Shown here piece by piece: positions 26,398-36,468 of a stretch of DNA of 64,000 bases (its first letter is position 1; each line of letters begins with the position of its first letter). The translations under genes and the position numbers were made by a program. Under the pieces are notes generated by a model. It did no database searches. It had not been told where the DNA came from and saw only the letters and a program-made list of their open reading frames with translations. Source of the DNA: JBBIMP01 sp037444305 (lineage in GTDB: Bacteria; Acidobacteriota; UBA6911); the NCBI GenBank assembly GCA_037444305.1, contig JBBIMP010000017.1:31191-95190 (forward strand), read 5' to 3'.

Positions 26398-27816
26398 ATG
26401 GAAAAGAAAAAGGCCGCACTGGCGACGGCGAATAAGCGCCGCCGGTCCCCGGGTAAGAAGGGACTGGACCAGATGTCTCCCCAGGAAATCGTGGCCGAAC
26501 TCGACAAGTACGTCGTCGGGCAGAAAGAGGCCAAGAAAGCAGTGTCCATCGCGCTGCGCAATCGCATCCGGCGCCAGAAGCTCGACCGGGAAATGGCCGA
26601 AGAGATCGCGCCGAAGAACATCATCATGATCGGCCCCACGGGCGTGGGGAAAACCGAAATCGCGCGCCGCCTGGCGCGGCTGGCCAACTCCCCCTTCCTC
26701 AAGGTGGAAGCGACGAAGTACACCGAGGTGGGATACGTCGGCCGCGACGTGGAATCGATGGTCCGCGACCTGGTGGAGATCGCCGTGGACCAGGTGCGGA
26801 TGGAGAAGCTCCTCGAGGTGGAGGAAAAAGCCGAGGGGAACATGGAGGAGCGCCTGATCGATCTGATCGTGCCCACAATGCACGAGATGCCTTCGGGAGA
26901 GGCGGACTCCGCCAGGGAACTCGAACGGGTGGAAAAGCTCCGCGAGAGGATCCGGAAGCAGTTCCGGGCCGGGAAGCTGGATCAGCGGATGGTGGATGTC
27001 GACGTCCGCGACCAGGGCGGGGCGCCCTTCTCTTTCCAGGTGTTCGAGGGCTCGAGCATGGAGGAGGTCCAGTTCAACATGCGCGAGATGCTCTCCAGCA
27101 TGATGGAGGCCAAGCCCCGCAAGGTCCGCATGCGCGTGGATGAGGCCGCGGAGTACCTCATGCAGGAGGAAGAGCAGAAGCTGGTGGACATGGACCAGGT
27201 CGCGCGGATGGCCCTCGACCGGGTCGAGCAGAACGGCATCATCTTTCTCGACGAGCTGGACAAGATCGCCGGGCGGGAGAGCGGCCACGGGCCGGAAGTC
27301 AGCCGGGAAGGGGTGCAGCGGGACATCCTGCCGATCGTGGAGGGGACCAACATAAGCACGCGCTACGGCATGCTGCGCACCGACCACATCCTTTTCATCG
27401 CCGCCGGAGCCTTCCACGTGTCGCGGCCGTCCGACCTCATTCCCGAGCTGCAGGGGCGGTTCCCCATCCGCGTCGAAATGGGCGCCCTCAGCGAGGAGGA
27501 TTTCGTCCGCATCCTCAAGGAGCCCAGGAACGCCCTCATCAAGCAGTACATGGCCCTGATGGCCACCGAGGGGATCAGGCTGCGGTTCACCCCGGACGCC
27601 ATCCGCGAGATCGCGCGACTCGCGGGGATGGTGAACGACTCCACCGAAAACATCGGGGCACGGCGGCTGCACACGATCATGGAGGCGCTCCTGGAGGAGA
27701 TATCCTTCAAGGCCTCGCACCTCCGGCGCAAGCTGGTGCGGATCGACGCAGCCTACGTGCGCCGCAAGCTGCAGGCCCTGGCCGAAGACAAGGACACGAG
27801 CCGGTACATTCTGTGA
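26398..27816 (+). CDS. hslU: HslU, ATPase subunit of the HslUV protease
   Basis: A 472-residue AAA+ unfoldase. N-terminal MSPQEIVAELDKYVVGQ is the usual HslU beginning, preceded here by a basic 25-residue extension. Walker A is GPTGVGKTE, the pore loop region reads KYTEVGYVGRDVESM (GYVG), Walker B is GIIFLDELDKIAG, and the C terminus ends DTSRYIL, whose last residues insert into HslV. The I-domain is present. ATG at 26398 follows GGAGAG; the frame is open upstream but not conserved. Confidence 0.96.
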   Translation: MEKKKAALATANKRRRSPGKKGLDQMSPQEIVAELDKYVVGQKEAKKAVSIALRNRIRRQKLDREMAEEIAPKNIIMIGPTGVGKTEIARRLARLANSPFLKVEATKYTEVGYVGRDVESMVRDLVEIAVDQVRMEKLLEVEEKAEGNMEERLIDLIVPTMHEMPSGEADSARELERVEKLRERIRKQFRAGKLDQRMVDVDVRDQGGAPFSFQVFEGSSMEEVQFNMREMLSSMMEAKPRKVRMRVDEAAEYLMQEEEQKLVDMDQVARMALDRVEQNGIIFLDELDKIAGRESGHGPEVSREGVQRDILPIVEGTNISTRYGMLRTDHILFIAAGAFHVSRPSDLIPELQGRFPIRVEMGALSEEDFVRILKEPRNALIKQYMALMATEGIRLRFTPDAIREIARLAGMVNDSTENIGARRLHTIMEALLEEISFKASHLRRKLVRIDAAYVRRKLQALAEDKDTSRYIL

Positions 27817-28901
27817 TGAAGAATCTGCGCCGCAGGGACGTGATGGCCGGGCTGCTCTGCCTCCTGTTGCAGGCAGGCTGCGCCAAGACCGGGGAGCCGC
27901 GCCCGCCGCAGCTGCTCATCCCGCGGCCCGCTGCCCAGATCGGCCTCCGGCAGCTGGCGGACCGCATCGAGCTCAGAATCCCTCTCCCCACCGAGAACAT
28001 GGACGGGTCCCCGGTCACAACGCTCGACGAGGTGGAGATTTTCCGCATGGCCGGGCCGAAGGAGGGAAAGCCGTCGGCGACCGAAGAGGCGTTTCTGGCA
28101 GGAGGTTCCCGCATTCTGACGCTGTCCGGACCCTCGCTGGCCGCACGGTCGCGGGACGGGGAAGTTCGCGTCCAGGATCCACTCCCCGGCGCCGGGGGGG
28201 CTGCTGCCGAGGGGAGGGGTTATTACTACGCGGTGCGGTTCATCAACCGGAAATACCAGACGGCCGGATTGAGCCCCTACGCCTTCATCGCACCCGTTTC
28301 GATCCCGGAAGCGCCCGGAGGTCTGGCCGGCACCGTGGAACCCGAACGGATCCTGCTGACCTGGGAGCGGCCCGAGCGCAACAGCGACGGCTCCGAACCG
28401 GCGCGCGTGGCAGGATTCAACATCTACCGCGCGGAAAATCCGGAGGGTTTTCCGGACAGGCCGCTCAACGCGCAGCCCCTGGAAGGTGCCGAATTCGCGG
28501 ACCGGGATTTTCGGTTCGGGAAAACCTACTACTACGCCGTCTCGGTGGTCGGGAGCGTACGCGATCCCGTTGCGGAGAGCCTTCCTTCCGGCCCGGTGGC
28601 GGTGCCGGCCAGGGATACCTTCGCACCGGGGGCGCCCGGAGGCCTGGATGCCGTGCTGACCGGCGAAGCCGTCACGCTCCTGTGGATTGCCCCGCCCGAT
28701 TCCGACCTCGAAGGATTCCGGGTTTTCAGAGTGGACGAGGTCTCGGCAACGAAAGTGCTGCTGGGCGGCGGCATCGTCCGGGTGCCCAATTACCGGGACG
28801 CCGGGATCCGGCCAGGTGCGAAATACAGATACGAAATCATCGCCGTCGACGGGAGCGGAAACGAAAGCCCCGCCGCCGTCGTGCGGGTGGAGGTGCCATG
28901 A
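27816..28901 (+). CDS. Fibronectin-type-III-like lipoprotein
   Basis: A 361-residue predicted lipoprotein: a twin-Arg-like basic start (LRRRDVM), a hydrophobic stretch and lipobox LLQAGC. Two or three beta-sandwich repeats follow, marked by ILLTWERPERNSDGSEPARV, FNIYRAENPEG, YYYAVSVVG, LLWIAPPDSDLEGFRVFR and YRYEIIAVDGSGNESP, which are typical of FnIII domains. It is probably a periplasmic or surface adhesion/assembly factor. The ATG overlaps the hslU stop by one base (a GTG at 27813 is also possible), and the next gene overlaps its stop, so these are translationally coupled. Confidence 0.8.
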   Translation: MKNLRRRDVMAGLLCLLLQAGCAKTGEPRPPQLLIPRPAAQIGLRQLADRIELRIPLPTENMDGSPVTTLDEVEIFRMAGPKEGKPSATEEAFLAGGSRILTLSGPSLAARSRDGEVRVQDPLPGAGGAAAEGRGYYYAVRFINRKYQTAGLSPYAFIAPVSIPEAPGGLAGTVEPERILLTWERPERNSDGSEPARVAGFNIYRAENPEGFPDRPLNAQPLEGAEFADRDFRFGKTYYYAVSVVGSVRDPVAESLPSGPVAVPARDTFAPGAPGGLDAVLTGEAVTLLWIAPPDSDLEGFRVFRVDEVSATKVLLGGGIVRVPNYRDAGIRPGAKYRYEIIAVDGSGNESPAAVVRVEVP

Positions 28902-29659
28902 GATTGTGCCGGGCCGAAGTCAACGGCAGGATCGTTTGCGGCCGCCTGGAGGGCGGGAAAATACACATCACTGAGGGGGAACTTCTGGGGAAGCGGGAGG
29001 AGACCGGGGAAACGGTCCCGGCGGGGGAGGCCCGCCTGCTGGTCCCGCTGCGGCCGGGAAAAATCATAGGTATCGGGCGCAACTACGCCGAGCACGCGCG
29101 GGAGATGGGGAACGCACCGCCCGACGCCGAGCCCCTGATCTTCCTCAAGCCGCCCAGCGCCCTGCTCGATCCGGGGGCGCCGATCGTGTTGCCGGCGGCG
29201 TCCACGAGGGTGGACTACGAGGGGGAGCTGGGGATCCTGATCGGGCGGGCCGCGCGCAACCTTCCGGCGGACGCCGATCCCCTGGAGTACATCCTCGGAT
29301 TCAGCTGCGTCAACGACGTAACGGCCAGGGACCTCCAGAAAAAGGACGTGCAGTTCACGCGCGCCAAGGGCTTCGATACCTTTTGCCCGTTCGGTCCATG
29401 GATAGAGACGGAACTGGACTCGCGGACCCTCGACCTGGTGACGCGCGTGAACGGGGAGGTGCGCCAGAAGGGGAACACGAGGGATATGATCTTCGACGTC
29501 CCGACGCTGGTCCGGTTCCTTGCGGGCATCATGACGCTTTGCCCGGGGGATCTGATCGCGACCGGGACTCCTGCCGGGGTTGGACCGCTTGCGCCGGGCG
29601 ACACGGTCGAGATCGAGGTGGAGGGCATCGGAATCCTCTGCAATCCTGTGAGCGCCTGA
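28898..29659 (+). CDS. Fumarylacetoacetate hydrolase family protein
   Basis: A 253-residue enzyme of the FAH superfamily (COG0179), acting on 2-hydroxyhepta-2,4-diene-dioate-like or acylpyruvate substrates. Metal ligands are in the DYEGELGILIG motif, and VNDVTARDLQKKDVQF, KGFDTFCPFGPW, and TGTPAGVGPLAPGD are conserved. The short N-terminal domain before KIIGIGRNYAEHA is usual. The ATG overlaps the preceding lipoprotein stop. Confidence 0.9.
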   Translation: MRLCRAEVNGRIVCGRLEGGKIHITEGELLGKREETGETVPAGEARLLVPLRPGKIIGIGRNYAEHAREMGNAPPDAEPLIFLKPPSALLDPGAPIVLPAASTRVDYEGELGILIGRAARNLPADADPLEYILGFSCVNDVTARDLQKKDVQFTRAKGFDTFCPFGPWIETELDSRTLDLVTRVNGEVRQKGNTRDMIFDVPTLVRFLAGIMTLCPGDLIATGTPAGVGPLAPGDTVEIEVEGIGILCNPVSA

Positions 29660-29831
29660 AAGCCGGCACCTCCGAAAGGGCTACGAAGATGCGAGACAGG
29701 GGCGCAACCATTCTACGGCTTTGCCTTCACCTGCATGGATCGGCCCCGTCATCACCGCACGGTGGGGCTGTTGAAGGTTTGCCAAGTCGCGCGGTCTGTG
29801 ATAAGCAATAGCGCTCAATCAGGCGGAAGAT

Positions 29832-31382
29832 ATGAATATCACGGAAAAACTCAGGCAGTTGGACGAAATGCACCGCCGCGCGGAAGAGGGCGGGGGGCCG
29901 GAGAGGCGCAAGCGACAGCACGACGCGAAGAAGCTCACTGCCCGGGAGCGGATCCAGTTCCTCCTGGACGAGGGTTCGTTCGAAGAGCTCGACAAGTTCG
30001 TCGAACATCGGTGCACCGATTTCGGCATGGAGAAAAAGCGCATCCTTGGCGACGGGGTCGTGACCGGATACGGCAGGATCGACGGGCGCCTCGTCTACGT
30101 CTTCGCCCAGGATTTCACCGTCTTCGGTGGGAGCCTCAGCGAAACCTACGCCGAGAAGATCTGCAAGGTCATGGATCTGGCCATGAAGATGGGCGCTCCC
30201 GTGATCGGCCTCAACGACTCCGGCGGCGCGCGCATCCAGGAGGGGGTTGTCAGCCTGGCCGGCTACGCGGACATCTTCCTGCGCAACACCCTGGCCAGCG
30301 GCGTCATCCCGCAGATCTCCGCGATCATGGGACCCTGCGCCGGCGGCGCGGTCTATTCGCCCGCGATCACCGATTTCATCCTGATGGTGAAGGACACCAG
30401 CCACATGTTCATCACCGGCCCCGATGTCATCCGGACGGTCACCCACGAAGAGGTGACCATGGACGAACTGGGGGGCGCGCTCGCTCACAACAGCAGCAGC
30501 GGGGTGGCGCACTTCGCCGCGGCGGACGACCGGGAGTGCCTCGCCATGATCCGGGAGCTTTTCAGCTTCTTGCCCAGCAACAACATGGAAGACCCGCCGC
30601 GACGCGAGACCTCCGACCCCTGGGACCGGGCCGACGAGCGGCTGAACACGATTGTCCCGGTGGATCCGAACCAGTCCTACGACATCAGGGAGATCATCAA
30701 GATCGCGGTGGACGAGCACCACTTCTTCGAGGTTCACCGCCACTACGCGAAGAACATCGTCGTCGGCTTCGCCCGGCTGGAAGGGAGGCCCGTGGGGATC
30801 GTCGCCAACCAGCCCGCGCACCTGGCGGGAACGCTCGACATCAACGCCTCCGTGAAAGGCGCGCGCTTCGTCCGCTTCTGCGACGCTTTCAATATCCCGC
30901 TCGTGACCTTCGAGGATGTGCCGGGGTTCCTGCCCGGGACCGCCCAGGAGTTCGGCGGCATCATCCGCCACGGGGCCAAGCTGCTCTACGCCTTCGCCGA
31001 GGCGACCGTGCCGAAACTGACCGTGATCACGCGCAAGGCCTACGGCGGAGCCTATTGCGTCATGGCCTCCAAGCACATCCGCACCGACCTGAACTACGCT
31101 TATCCTACGGCGGAGATAGCCGTCATGGGTCCCGAGGGCGCCGTCAACATCCTCTACCGGAACGAGCTGGCGGCCGCCTCCGACAAGGCGGCCTTCCGGG
31201 GTGAAAAGGTCGAGGAATTCCGCGACAAGTTCGCCTCGCCCTTCATCGCGGCCCAGCGCGGCTACATCGACGAGGTGATCGAGCCCAGGGACACGCGGAA
31301 GAAGCTGATCACCGGGCTGCGCATGCTGGAGAACAAGCGGGACAGCAACCCGCCGCGCAAACACGGTAACATACCGCTATGA
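29832..31382 (+). CDS. Acyl-CoA carboxylase, carboxyltransferase subunit (propionyl-/methylmalonyl-CoA type)
   Basis: A 516-residue carboxyltransferase of the PccB/MmdA family. It joins carboxybiotin to an acyl-CoA. Features are GDGVVTGYGRIDGRLVYVFA, LNDSGGARIQEGV, the oxyanion region GPCAGGAVYSPAITDF and TFEDVPGFLPGTAQEFGGI. It starts the carboxylase operon: biotin carboxylase and BCCP genes follow. Because a separate accD is present, this enzyme more likely carboxylates propionyl-CoA than acetyl-CoA, or works in reverse as a decarboxylase, but no pump subunit is nearby. Confidence 0.93.
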   Translation: MNITEKLRQLDEMHRRAEEGGGPERRKRQHDAKKLTARERIQFLLDEGSFEELDKFVEHRCTDFGMEKKRILGDGVVTGYGRIDGRLVYVFAQDFTVFGGSLSETYAEKICKVMDLAMKMGAPVIGLNDSGGARIQEGVVSLAGYADIFLRNTLASGVIPQISAIMGPCAGGAVYSPAITDFILMVKDTSHMFITGPDVIRTVTHEEVTMDELGGALAHNSSSGVAHFAAADDRECLAMIRELFSFLPSNNMEDPPRRETSDPWDRADERLNTIVPVDPNQSYDIREIIKIAVDEHHFFEVHRHYAKNIVVGFARLEGRPVGIVANQPAHLAGTLDINASVKGARFVRFCDAFNIPLVTFEDVPGFLPGTAQEFGGIIRHGAKLLYAFAEATVPKLTVITRKAYGGAYCVMASKHIRTDLNYAYPTAEIAVMGPEGAVNILYRNELAAASDKAAFRGEKVEEFRDKFASPFIAAQRGYIDEVIEPRDTRKKLITGLRMLENKRDSNPPRKHGNIPL

Positions 31383-31432
31383 CAGGAGCGTCCGGCTGCC
31401 CCCTCGCGGAGCGGCGCGGCTCGTCCGGGAAC

Positions 31433-32953
31433 ATGTTCAAGAAAATCCTCATCGCCAATCGTGGTGAAATCGCCGTCCGGGTGATCCGCGCATGCCGGGA
31501 TCTCGGCATCTCTCCCGTGGCCGTCTATTCCGAGGTCGACCGGGCTTCGCTTCACGTCCGCCTGGCGGACGAGGCGTTCCTGCTGGGCCCGGCGCCTTCG
31601 GCGGAGAGCTACCTGGCCATCCCCAAGATCATCGACGCGGCGAAGTCCTGCGGCGCCGAGGCGATCCACCCCGGATACGGCTTCCTCTCGGAAAATCCCA
31701 GGTTTGCCCAGGCCTGCGAAGATTCCGGCATCGCCTTCATAGGGCCCACGGCGAAATCGATGACGCTGATGGGGAGCAAGACAGGCGCGCGTTCCATTCT
31801 GCAGAACTCCCATGTGCCGACGGTCCCAGGCACCTTCCGTCCGCTGGAATCGGCCGCGGAGGCCCTGGCAGAAGCCCGGAGAATCGGGTTTCCCGTCATG
31901 CTCAAAGCCTCGGCCGGAGGCGGCGGAAAGGGAATGCGCCTGGTGGCCTCGGAAGAGCGCGTGGCGAGCGATTTCGAGGCCGCGAGCTCCGAAGCGCTCA
32001 ACGCCTTCGGCGACGCCTCGGTCTATCTCGAAAGATGCATCGTCAGGCCGCGGCACGTGGAGATCCAGGTGCTGGCCGACCGCCATGGCAACGCCGTTTA
32101 CCTCGGGGAGCGCGAGTGCTCGCTGCAAAGGAGGCATCAAAAGGTCGTGGAGGAGTGCCCCAGCCCGGTGCTGGATGGAGATCTGCGGCGTCGCATGGGC
32201 GAGGCTGCGCTGCGCGTGGTGAAAGCCGCGGACTACGTCAACGCCGGCACGGTCGAGTTTCTCATGGACCAGGAGAAGAACTTCTACTTCCTGGAAATGA
32301 ACACGCGCCTGCAGGTGGAGCACCCGGTGACGGAGGCGGTGACCGGATTCGACCTGGTGCGGGAGCAGCTCCTTGTCGCGGCGGGGGAAAAGCTCCGCAT
32401 CCGGCAGGAGGATGTGAGGCTGCGGGGCTGGGCCATGGAATGCCGCGTGTATGCCGAGGATCCGGACCGGAACTTCTTCCCTTCGCCAGGGTTGATCACC
32501 GACCTGGCCGAGCCCCACGGGCCCGGGGTGCGGGTGGACTCGGGCGTCTACCGCGGGTGGAACGTGCCGCTGCACTACGACCCGCTGCTGGCCAAGCTTG
32601 TGACCTTTGGGGTGGACCGGGATCACGCCATTGCCCGGATGCGCCGGGCGCTGCAGGAGTACCGCATCCAGGGGATAAAGACGAACCTCGGGTTTTTTGC
32701 CGGGATCTTCCGCGACCCGGAATTCCTGGCCGGAAACCTCTCGACTGCGTTCATCGAGGAGTTTTTCAAGCGACAGAATGAAAGAAGCGCTGAAACCGCC
32801 ACACCGGTGGAAGCGGCAGTCGCCGTGGCGGCGCTGGCCTATGCGAAGGGCATCCAGGGCCCAACCCGGGAAGCGGGCGACGGCATCGCCAACGCCTGGA
32901 AGTCATCGGCCCGTCCCGGCTTTTCCCGCGGCGGAAGCACCTGGCGGCGTTGA
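31433..32953 (+). CDS. Biotin carboxylase subunit of acyl-CoA carboxylase
   Basis: A 506-residue ATP-grasp enzyme that carboxylates biotin on the BCCP. It starts with the canonical MFKKILIANRGEIAVRVIR; ATP-grasp loop AGGGGKGMRLV, RHVEIQVLADRHGN, ECSLQRRHQKVVEECPSP and NTRLQVEHPVTE are intact. An ATG at 31379 overlapping the upstream stop would add 18 unlikely residues. The last 50 or so residues extend beyond the usual biotin carboxylase end as an Ala-rich stretch. Confidence 0.93.
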   Translation: MFKKILIANRGEIAVRVIRACRDLGISPVAVYSEVDRASLHVRLADEAFLLGPAPSAESYLAIPKIIDAAKSCGAEAIHPGYGFLSENPRFAQACEDSGIAFIGPTAKSMTLMGSKTGARSILQNSHVPTVPGTFRPLESAAEALAEARRIGFPVMLKASAGGGGKGMRLVASEERVASDFEAASSEALNAFGDASVYLERCIVRPRHVEIQVLADRHGNAVYLGERECSLQRRHQKVVEECPSPVLDGDLRRRMGEAALRVVKAADYVNAGTVEFLMDQEKNFYFLEMNTRLQVEHPVTEAVTGFDLVREQLLVAAGEKLRIRQEDVRLRGWAMECRVYAEDPDRNFFPSPGLITDLAEPHGPGVRVDSGVYRGWNVPLHYDPLLAKLVTFGVDRDHAIARMRRALQEYRIQGIKTNLGFFAGIFRDPEFLAGNLSTAFIEEFFKRQNERSAETATPVEAAVAVAALAYAKGIQGPTREAGDGIANAWKSSARPGFSRGGSTWRR

Positions 32954-33025
32954 TCTGCGCCGCCGACGAACCGGCCGGGCCGGCCCATCGGAAATCGGCG
33001 GGCAGGCAATGCAGGAGACACGATA

Positions 33026-33520
33026 GTGAATATCGAATTGAACGTTGATGGCCGCAAGTTCGAGGTAGAAGTCGTTTCACGCGGGGGCCACACTCGGATC
33101 CTCCTGGGGGGTGAAGAAGTTGCCTGCGACTGCGTGGCCCTTGGCGAAGGGCGGTATTCGCTCATTCTCGGCGGTAGAGTCCATGATCTGAGCGTGGACC
33201 TGTCCAACGAGCGCTGCACGGTGACCGGCCCGAACGGGAGGGTTTCCCTGACGATCAAGGACTCGCGCCGCCTGCTGCAGACCGACCTGAGCGAAGGTGA
33301 GAACGGCCTGAGACCGATCCACGCCGACATGCCCGGGCGGGTGATCCGGATCATGGTGCGCCCGGGTGACATCGTTGATCTCGACCAGGGCCTCCTCGTG
33401 CTGGAGGCCATGAAAATGCAGAACGAAATCCGGGCGCCGCGGAGCGGAATTGTCCGGGAAATCGGCGTCAAGGAGGGCGAGGCCGTGGGCAGCGGCGGCT
33501 TCCTGCTCAATCTCGAGTGA
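33026..33520 (+). CDS. Biotin carboxyl carrier protein
   Basis: A 164-residue carrier. The C-terminal biotinyl domain has the biotinylation motif EAMKM with Lys130 and the DMPGRVIRIMVRPGD and SGIVREIGVKEGEAV half-barrels. The N-terminal 90 residues form a small beta domain as in PCC/OadA-type carriers. GTG start at 33026 with GCAGGAGA upstream. It closes the three-gene carboxylase operon. Confidence 0.92.
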   Translation: MNIELNVDGRKFEVEVVSRGGHTRILLGGEEVACDCVALGEGRYSLILGGRVHDLSVDLSNERCTVTGPNGRVSLTIKDSRRLLQTDLSEGENGLRPIHADMPGRVIRIMVRPGDIVDLDQGLLVLEAMKMQNEIRAPRSGIVREIGVKEGEAVGSGGFLLNLE

Positions 33521-33571
33521 GAAGTACACCCCGGGCCGGACGGACGGGGGCAGGCTCCGTAGACGGCCCGG

Positions 33572-34873
33572 TCAATGCGCCGCGTCTTTTCTGACCATCC
33601 CGATGAGTTCCCCCACCAGGTAAAGCGAACCCGTCACGACGACCAGACCTTTCTCGGGACACTCGCGCCAGACCGCGTGCAGGGCCCGCGTGGCGCTGCG
33701 GTGCAGCCGGAGGCGGCCGGCCAGCCGGGGGTGCAGCGCAGCTATCGCCTCGGGCGCGGTTGTGCGGGGATTGCGGATCGGCGCCAGATGGATGCTGGAA
33801 GCCAGCGGAAAGAGCGCCTTCGACATCCCCTCGAGATCCTTGTCCTTCATGGCGCCGAATACCATGTGGATTTCGGCTCTTTCGTGCGCGGCCAGGTGGT
33901 CGCGCAGCAGGCGCGCCCCGTCGACGTTGTGGGCGCCGTCGAGGAGAGTTCTCCTGCGGGCGGGATACTCGTCGATCCGGCCCGGCCAGCGCGCGGAGCG
34001 CAACCCATGGCGGACGGCCGCATCCCCGATCCCCGGGTGGAAGGCCTCCACGGCGCTGACGGCCAGCGCGGCATTCACCGCCTGGTGTTCCCCGGCGAGC
34101 GCGAGGCGGAGCCCGCGGTAGCGCCGTGCCGGCGTCTGCAGGCCGATCGTGCATCGGCCCTGCCGCCGGGCGGTGACCTCGAGGCGGCACGACCGGTGGA
34201 TTTCGAGCAGGGGAGCGCCCAGCATGCGGCTTCGCGCCCGCACGACCCGCCGCGCTTCCTTCCGCCTGCATCCCGAGATCACCGGGATGGCCGGCTTGAT
34301 GATGCCCGCCTTTTCGCCGGCGATTTCTGCCAGCGTGTCCCCCAGCACCTCCATGTGGTCCAACCCGACGTTCGTGATGACGCAGACCCGAGGGAGCACG
34401 ATGTTGGTGGCGTCCAGCCTCCCTCCCATCCCCACCTCGATGACCGCGGCGTCGACCTTTTCGCAAGCGAACTGGAGGAAGGCCACGGCCGTCACGAACT
34501 CGAAATAGGTGAGCGGCATATCCACGCCGCTGTTGCCGAGCAGGTCTTTCTCCGCGGCACGAATGCGCGTGGCGAGCGCGGCGAAGCGCCGCGCGGAAAC
34601 CGGCTGTCCGGCCACGCGGATGCGTTCCCGGATCGACTCCAGATGCGGGGAGGTGTAGAGGCCCGTTTTGGCGCCCGCACGGCGGAGGATGGATTCGGCC
34701 ATCGCGGCAACGCTGCCCTTGCCGTTGGTGCCCGCTATGTGGATGCAGGGGAAAGAGAACTGCGGATCCTCCAAGGCCCGCATCACGGCTTCGATCCTGT
34801 GCAGGCCCAGGTTCATCCCATGGACTTCGTTGCCCCTGCCGTACAGGAGTTCAAGAGCCTGCGAATAGTTCAC
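33572..34873 (-). CDS. folC: Bifunctional folylpolyglutamate/dihydrofolate synthase
   Basis: A 433-residue Mur-ligase-family enzyme that adds glutamates to folates. ATP-binding IHIAGTNGKGSVAAMAESIL, the YTSPHLESIRERI block, VEVGMGGRLDATN, and LLDGAHNVDGARLL are all present. It is encoded 6 bases downstream of accD, a common gene pair. Confidence 0.95.
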   Translation of the reverse strand: MNYSQALELLYGRGNEVHGMNLGLHRIEAVMRALEDPQFSFPCIHIAGTNGKGSVAAMAESILRRAGAKTGLYTSPHLESIRERIRVAGQPVSARRFAALATRIRAAEKDLLGNSGVDMPLTYFEFVTAVAFLQFACEKVDAAVIEVGMGGRLDATNIVLPRVCVITNVGLDHMEVLGDTLAEIAGEKAGIIKPAIPVISGCRRKEARRVVRARSRMLGAPLLEIHRSCRLEVTARRQGRCTIGLQTPARRYRGLRLALAGEHQAVNAALAVSAVEAFHPGIGDAAVRHGLRSARWPGRIDEYPARRRTLLDGAHNVDGARLLRDHLAAHERAEIHMVFGAMKDKDLEGMSKALFPLASSIHLAPIRNPRTTAPEAIAALHPRLAGRLRLHRSATRALHAVWRECPEKGLVVVTGSLYLVGELIGMVRKDAAH

Positions 34874-34879
34874 CGGGAT

Positions 34880-35728
34880 CTACTCCAGGAAGAAATTCAT
34901 GGCGTGGATGAGGTAGTCGCGCAGGTTGCGTCGGTCGACGATGGCGTCCAGCATGCCGTGCTGCAGGAGGAATTCGGACCGTTGAAAACCCTTGGGGAGC
35001 TTCTGCCGGATGGTCTGCTCGATCACGCGCGGCCCGGCAAAACCGATCAGCGCGCCCGGCTCGGCGATGTTGAGGTCGCCCAGCATGGCGAAACTGGCGG
35101 TCACGCCGCCGGTCGTCGGATCGGTCATCAGGGAGATGAAGGGAACCCGGGCGTCGTCCAGCCGGGCCAGCGCGGCGCTGATCTTGGCCAGCTGCATCAG
35201 CGAGAACGCCCCTTCGTGCATGCGGGCGCCGCCGGAGGCTGAAATGATGATCAAAGGGTGGCTTTCGTCGATGGCCCGCTCGATCGCCAGGGTGACCATC
35301 TCCCCCACGACGGAGCCCATCGATCCGCCGATGAAGTTGTACTCCATGGCAGAAATCAGCGTGTAGCGCCCGCCCATTTTCCCGATGGTGTTGACCATGG
35401 CATCGCCGTACCCGGTGGCCTTCCGCGCCGCCTCGAGCTTCTTCTTGTAGGGCTGCCGGTCGACGAAAAGCAGCGGGTCGGGGGACTGCAGGTCCATGGA
35501 CCAGGTGTCAAACGCCCCATCATCGTACAGCATTCGAAGGCGATCGTCGGCGCCGATGCGGAAGTGGAACTGGCACTTCGGGCAGATGTGGAAATTGGCT
35601 TCGATGTCTTTCTTCCAGACCACCGCGCGGCAGCTCTCGCACTTGGTGAACAGGCCCTCCGTCCGGACGATGCGGTCGGTCTCTTTGGAGGGAGTGATGG
35701 GGGTTTTATCTCGCTTGAACCATGTCAT
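34880..35728 (-). CDS. accD: Acetyl-CoA carboxylase carboxyltransferase subunit beta
   Basis: A 282-residue subunit of the heteromeric acetyl-CoA carboxylase that makes malonyl-CoA. The N-terminal zinc ribbon has four Cys in CESC and CPKC (residues about 31-53). The crotonase-like core shows ISASGGARMHEGAFSLMQ and DPTTGGVTASFAMLGD. accA is not in the window. The start ATG at 35728 is 14 residues before the usual conserved TEGLFTKCESC. Confidence 0.95.
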   Translation of the reverse strand: MTWFKRDKTPITPSKETDRIVRTEGLFTKCESCRAVVWKKDIEANFHICPKCQFHFRIGADDRLRMLYDDGAFDTWSMDLQSPDPLLFVDRQPYKKKLEAARKATGYGDAMVNTIGKMGGRYTLISAMEYNFIGGSMGSVVGEMVTLAIERAIDESHPLIIISASGGARMHEGAFSLMQLAKISAALARLDDARVPFISLMTDPTTGGVTASFAMLGDLNIAEPGALIGFAGPRVIEQTIRQKLPKGFQRSEFLLQHGMLDAIVDRRNLRDYLIHAMNFFLE

Positions 35729-35958
35729 GGCGTCTTGGGCATCCGACCGCGGACCACCCCCGGGACTGCAATCCAGCGCCGAGGGGGATCGGCGTCTCGA
35801 GCATTGTTGTACCAGGGATCCGAGTGCATCTGCGGATCCCGCCTGTCCCGGCCCTTCTTGCGAGCGGCCGCGCTACCGGGGGAACTCCCAGACCACCCCG
35901 TGGAGGTAAAATACTATCACCCCCATAGTTGCGTAGTCCAGACAACTCGTCCAGGCCA

Positions 35959-36450
35959 TCAGCTCACCGGGATCTCCCCGCCCGATGCGGAGTCCAGCAA
36001 CCGCCCCAGGTCTTCCGCGGTGGTGACCGGTGGACTGCAGGTAGATCCCCGGCAGACGTACGCCGTCGGTTTTTCGCCCACCTGGGGCCTGTCCCTCAGC
36101 AGGTGAGGTTCCGTGTTGATGCCGCAAGCCACCGTCCGCCCGGGAATGTACCTGCGGCAGATCTCCCGCAGCAGGCGCTTTGTTCCCTGCGCAGCCGGAT
36201 CCCCCGTCACGGCGATCTGGCACCCCCCATTCAGATAATCCTCCAGGACGCACAGCAGGCGGCCGAAGCCGGCGGGCATCGAGGCCATCGAGGCTGCCGT
36301 AAGGCGGAATACCGGCACGGCCAGCTCCTCATACCGCTGATTCCCCGTCAGATGCCTCAGGCGCAGCAACGCCTGCGCGGCAGTCGAGTTGCCCGACGGG
36401 ATCGCGTTGTCGAAATACTCCTTGGGCCGGTGGATAAGGCGCTCATGATC
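35959..36450 (-). pseudogene. C-terminal fragment of a DUF255/YyaL thioredoxin-domain protein
   Basis: The minus strand reads HRPKEYFDNAIPSGNSTAAQ then LLRLRHLTGNQRYEELA and, further on, a stretch ending with YVCRGSTCSPPVTTAEDLG. I recognise this as the C-terminal end of the large (about 680-residue) YyaL/SSP411 family. The N-terminal thioredoxin and most of the glucosaminidase-like domain are absent. Homology stops within about 30 bases of the palindrome at 36469-36492. It ends at the natural TGA. This is a 5'-truncated remnant. Confidence 0.78.
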
Positions 36451-36468
36451 CGAAGAGGTGAGGACACA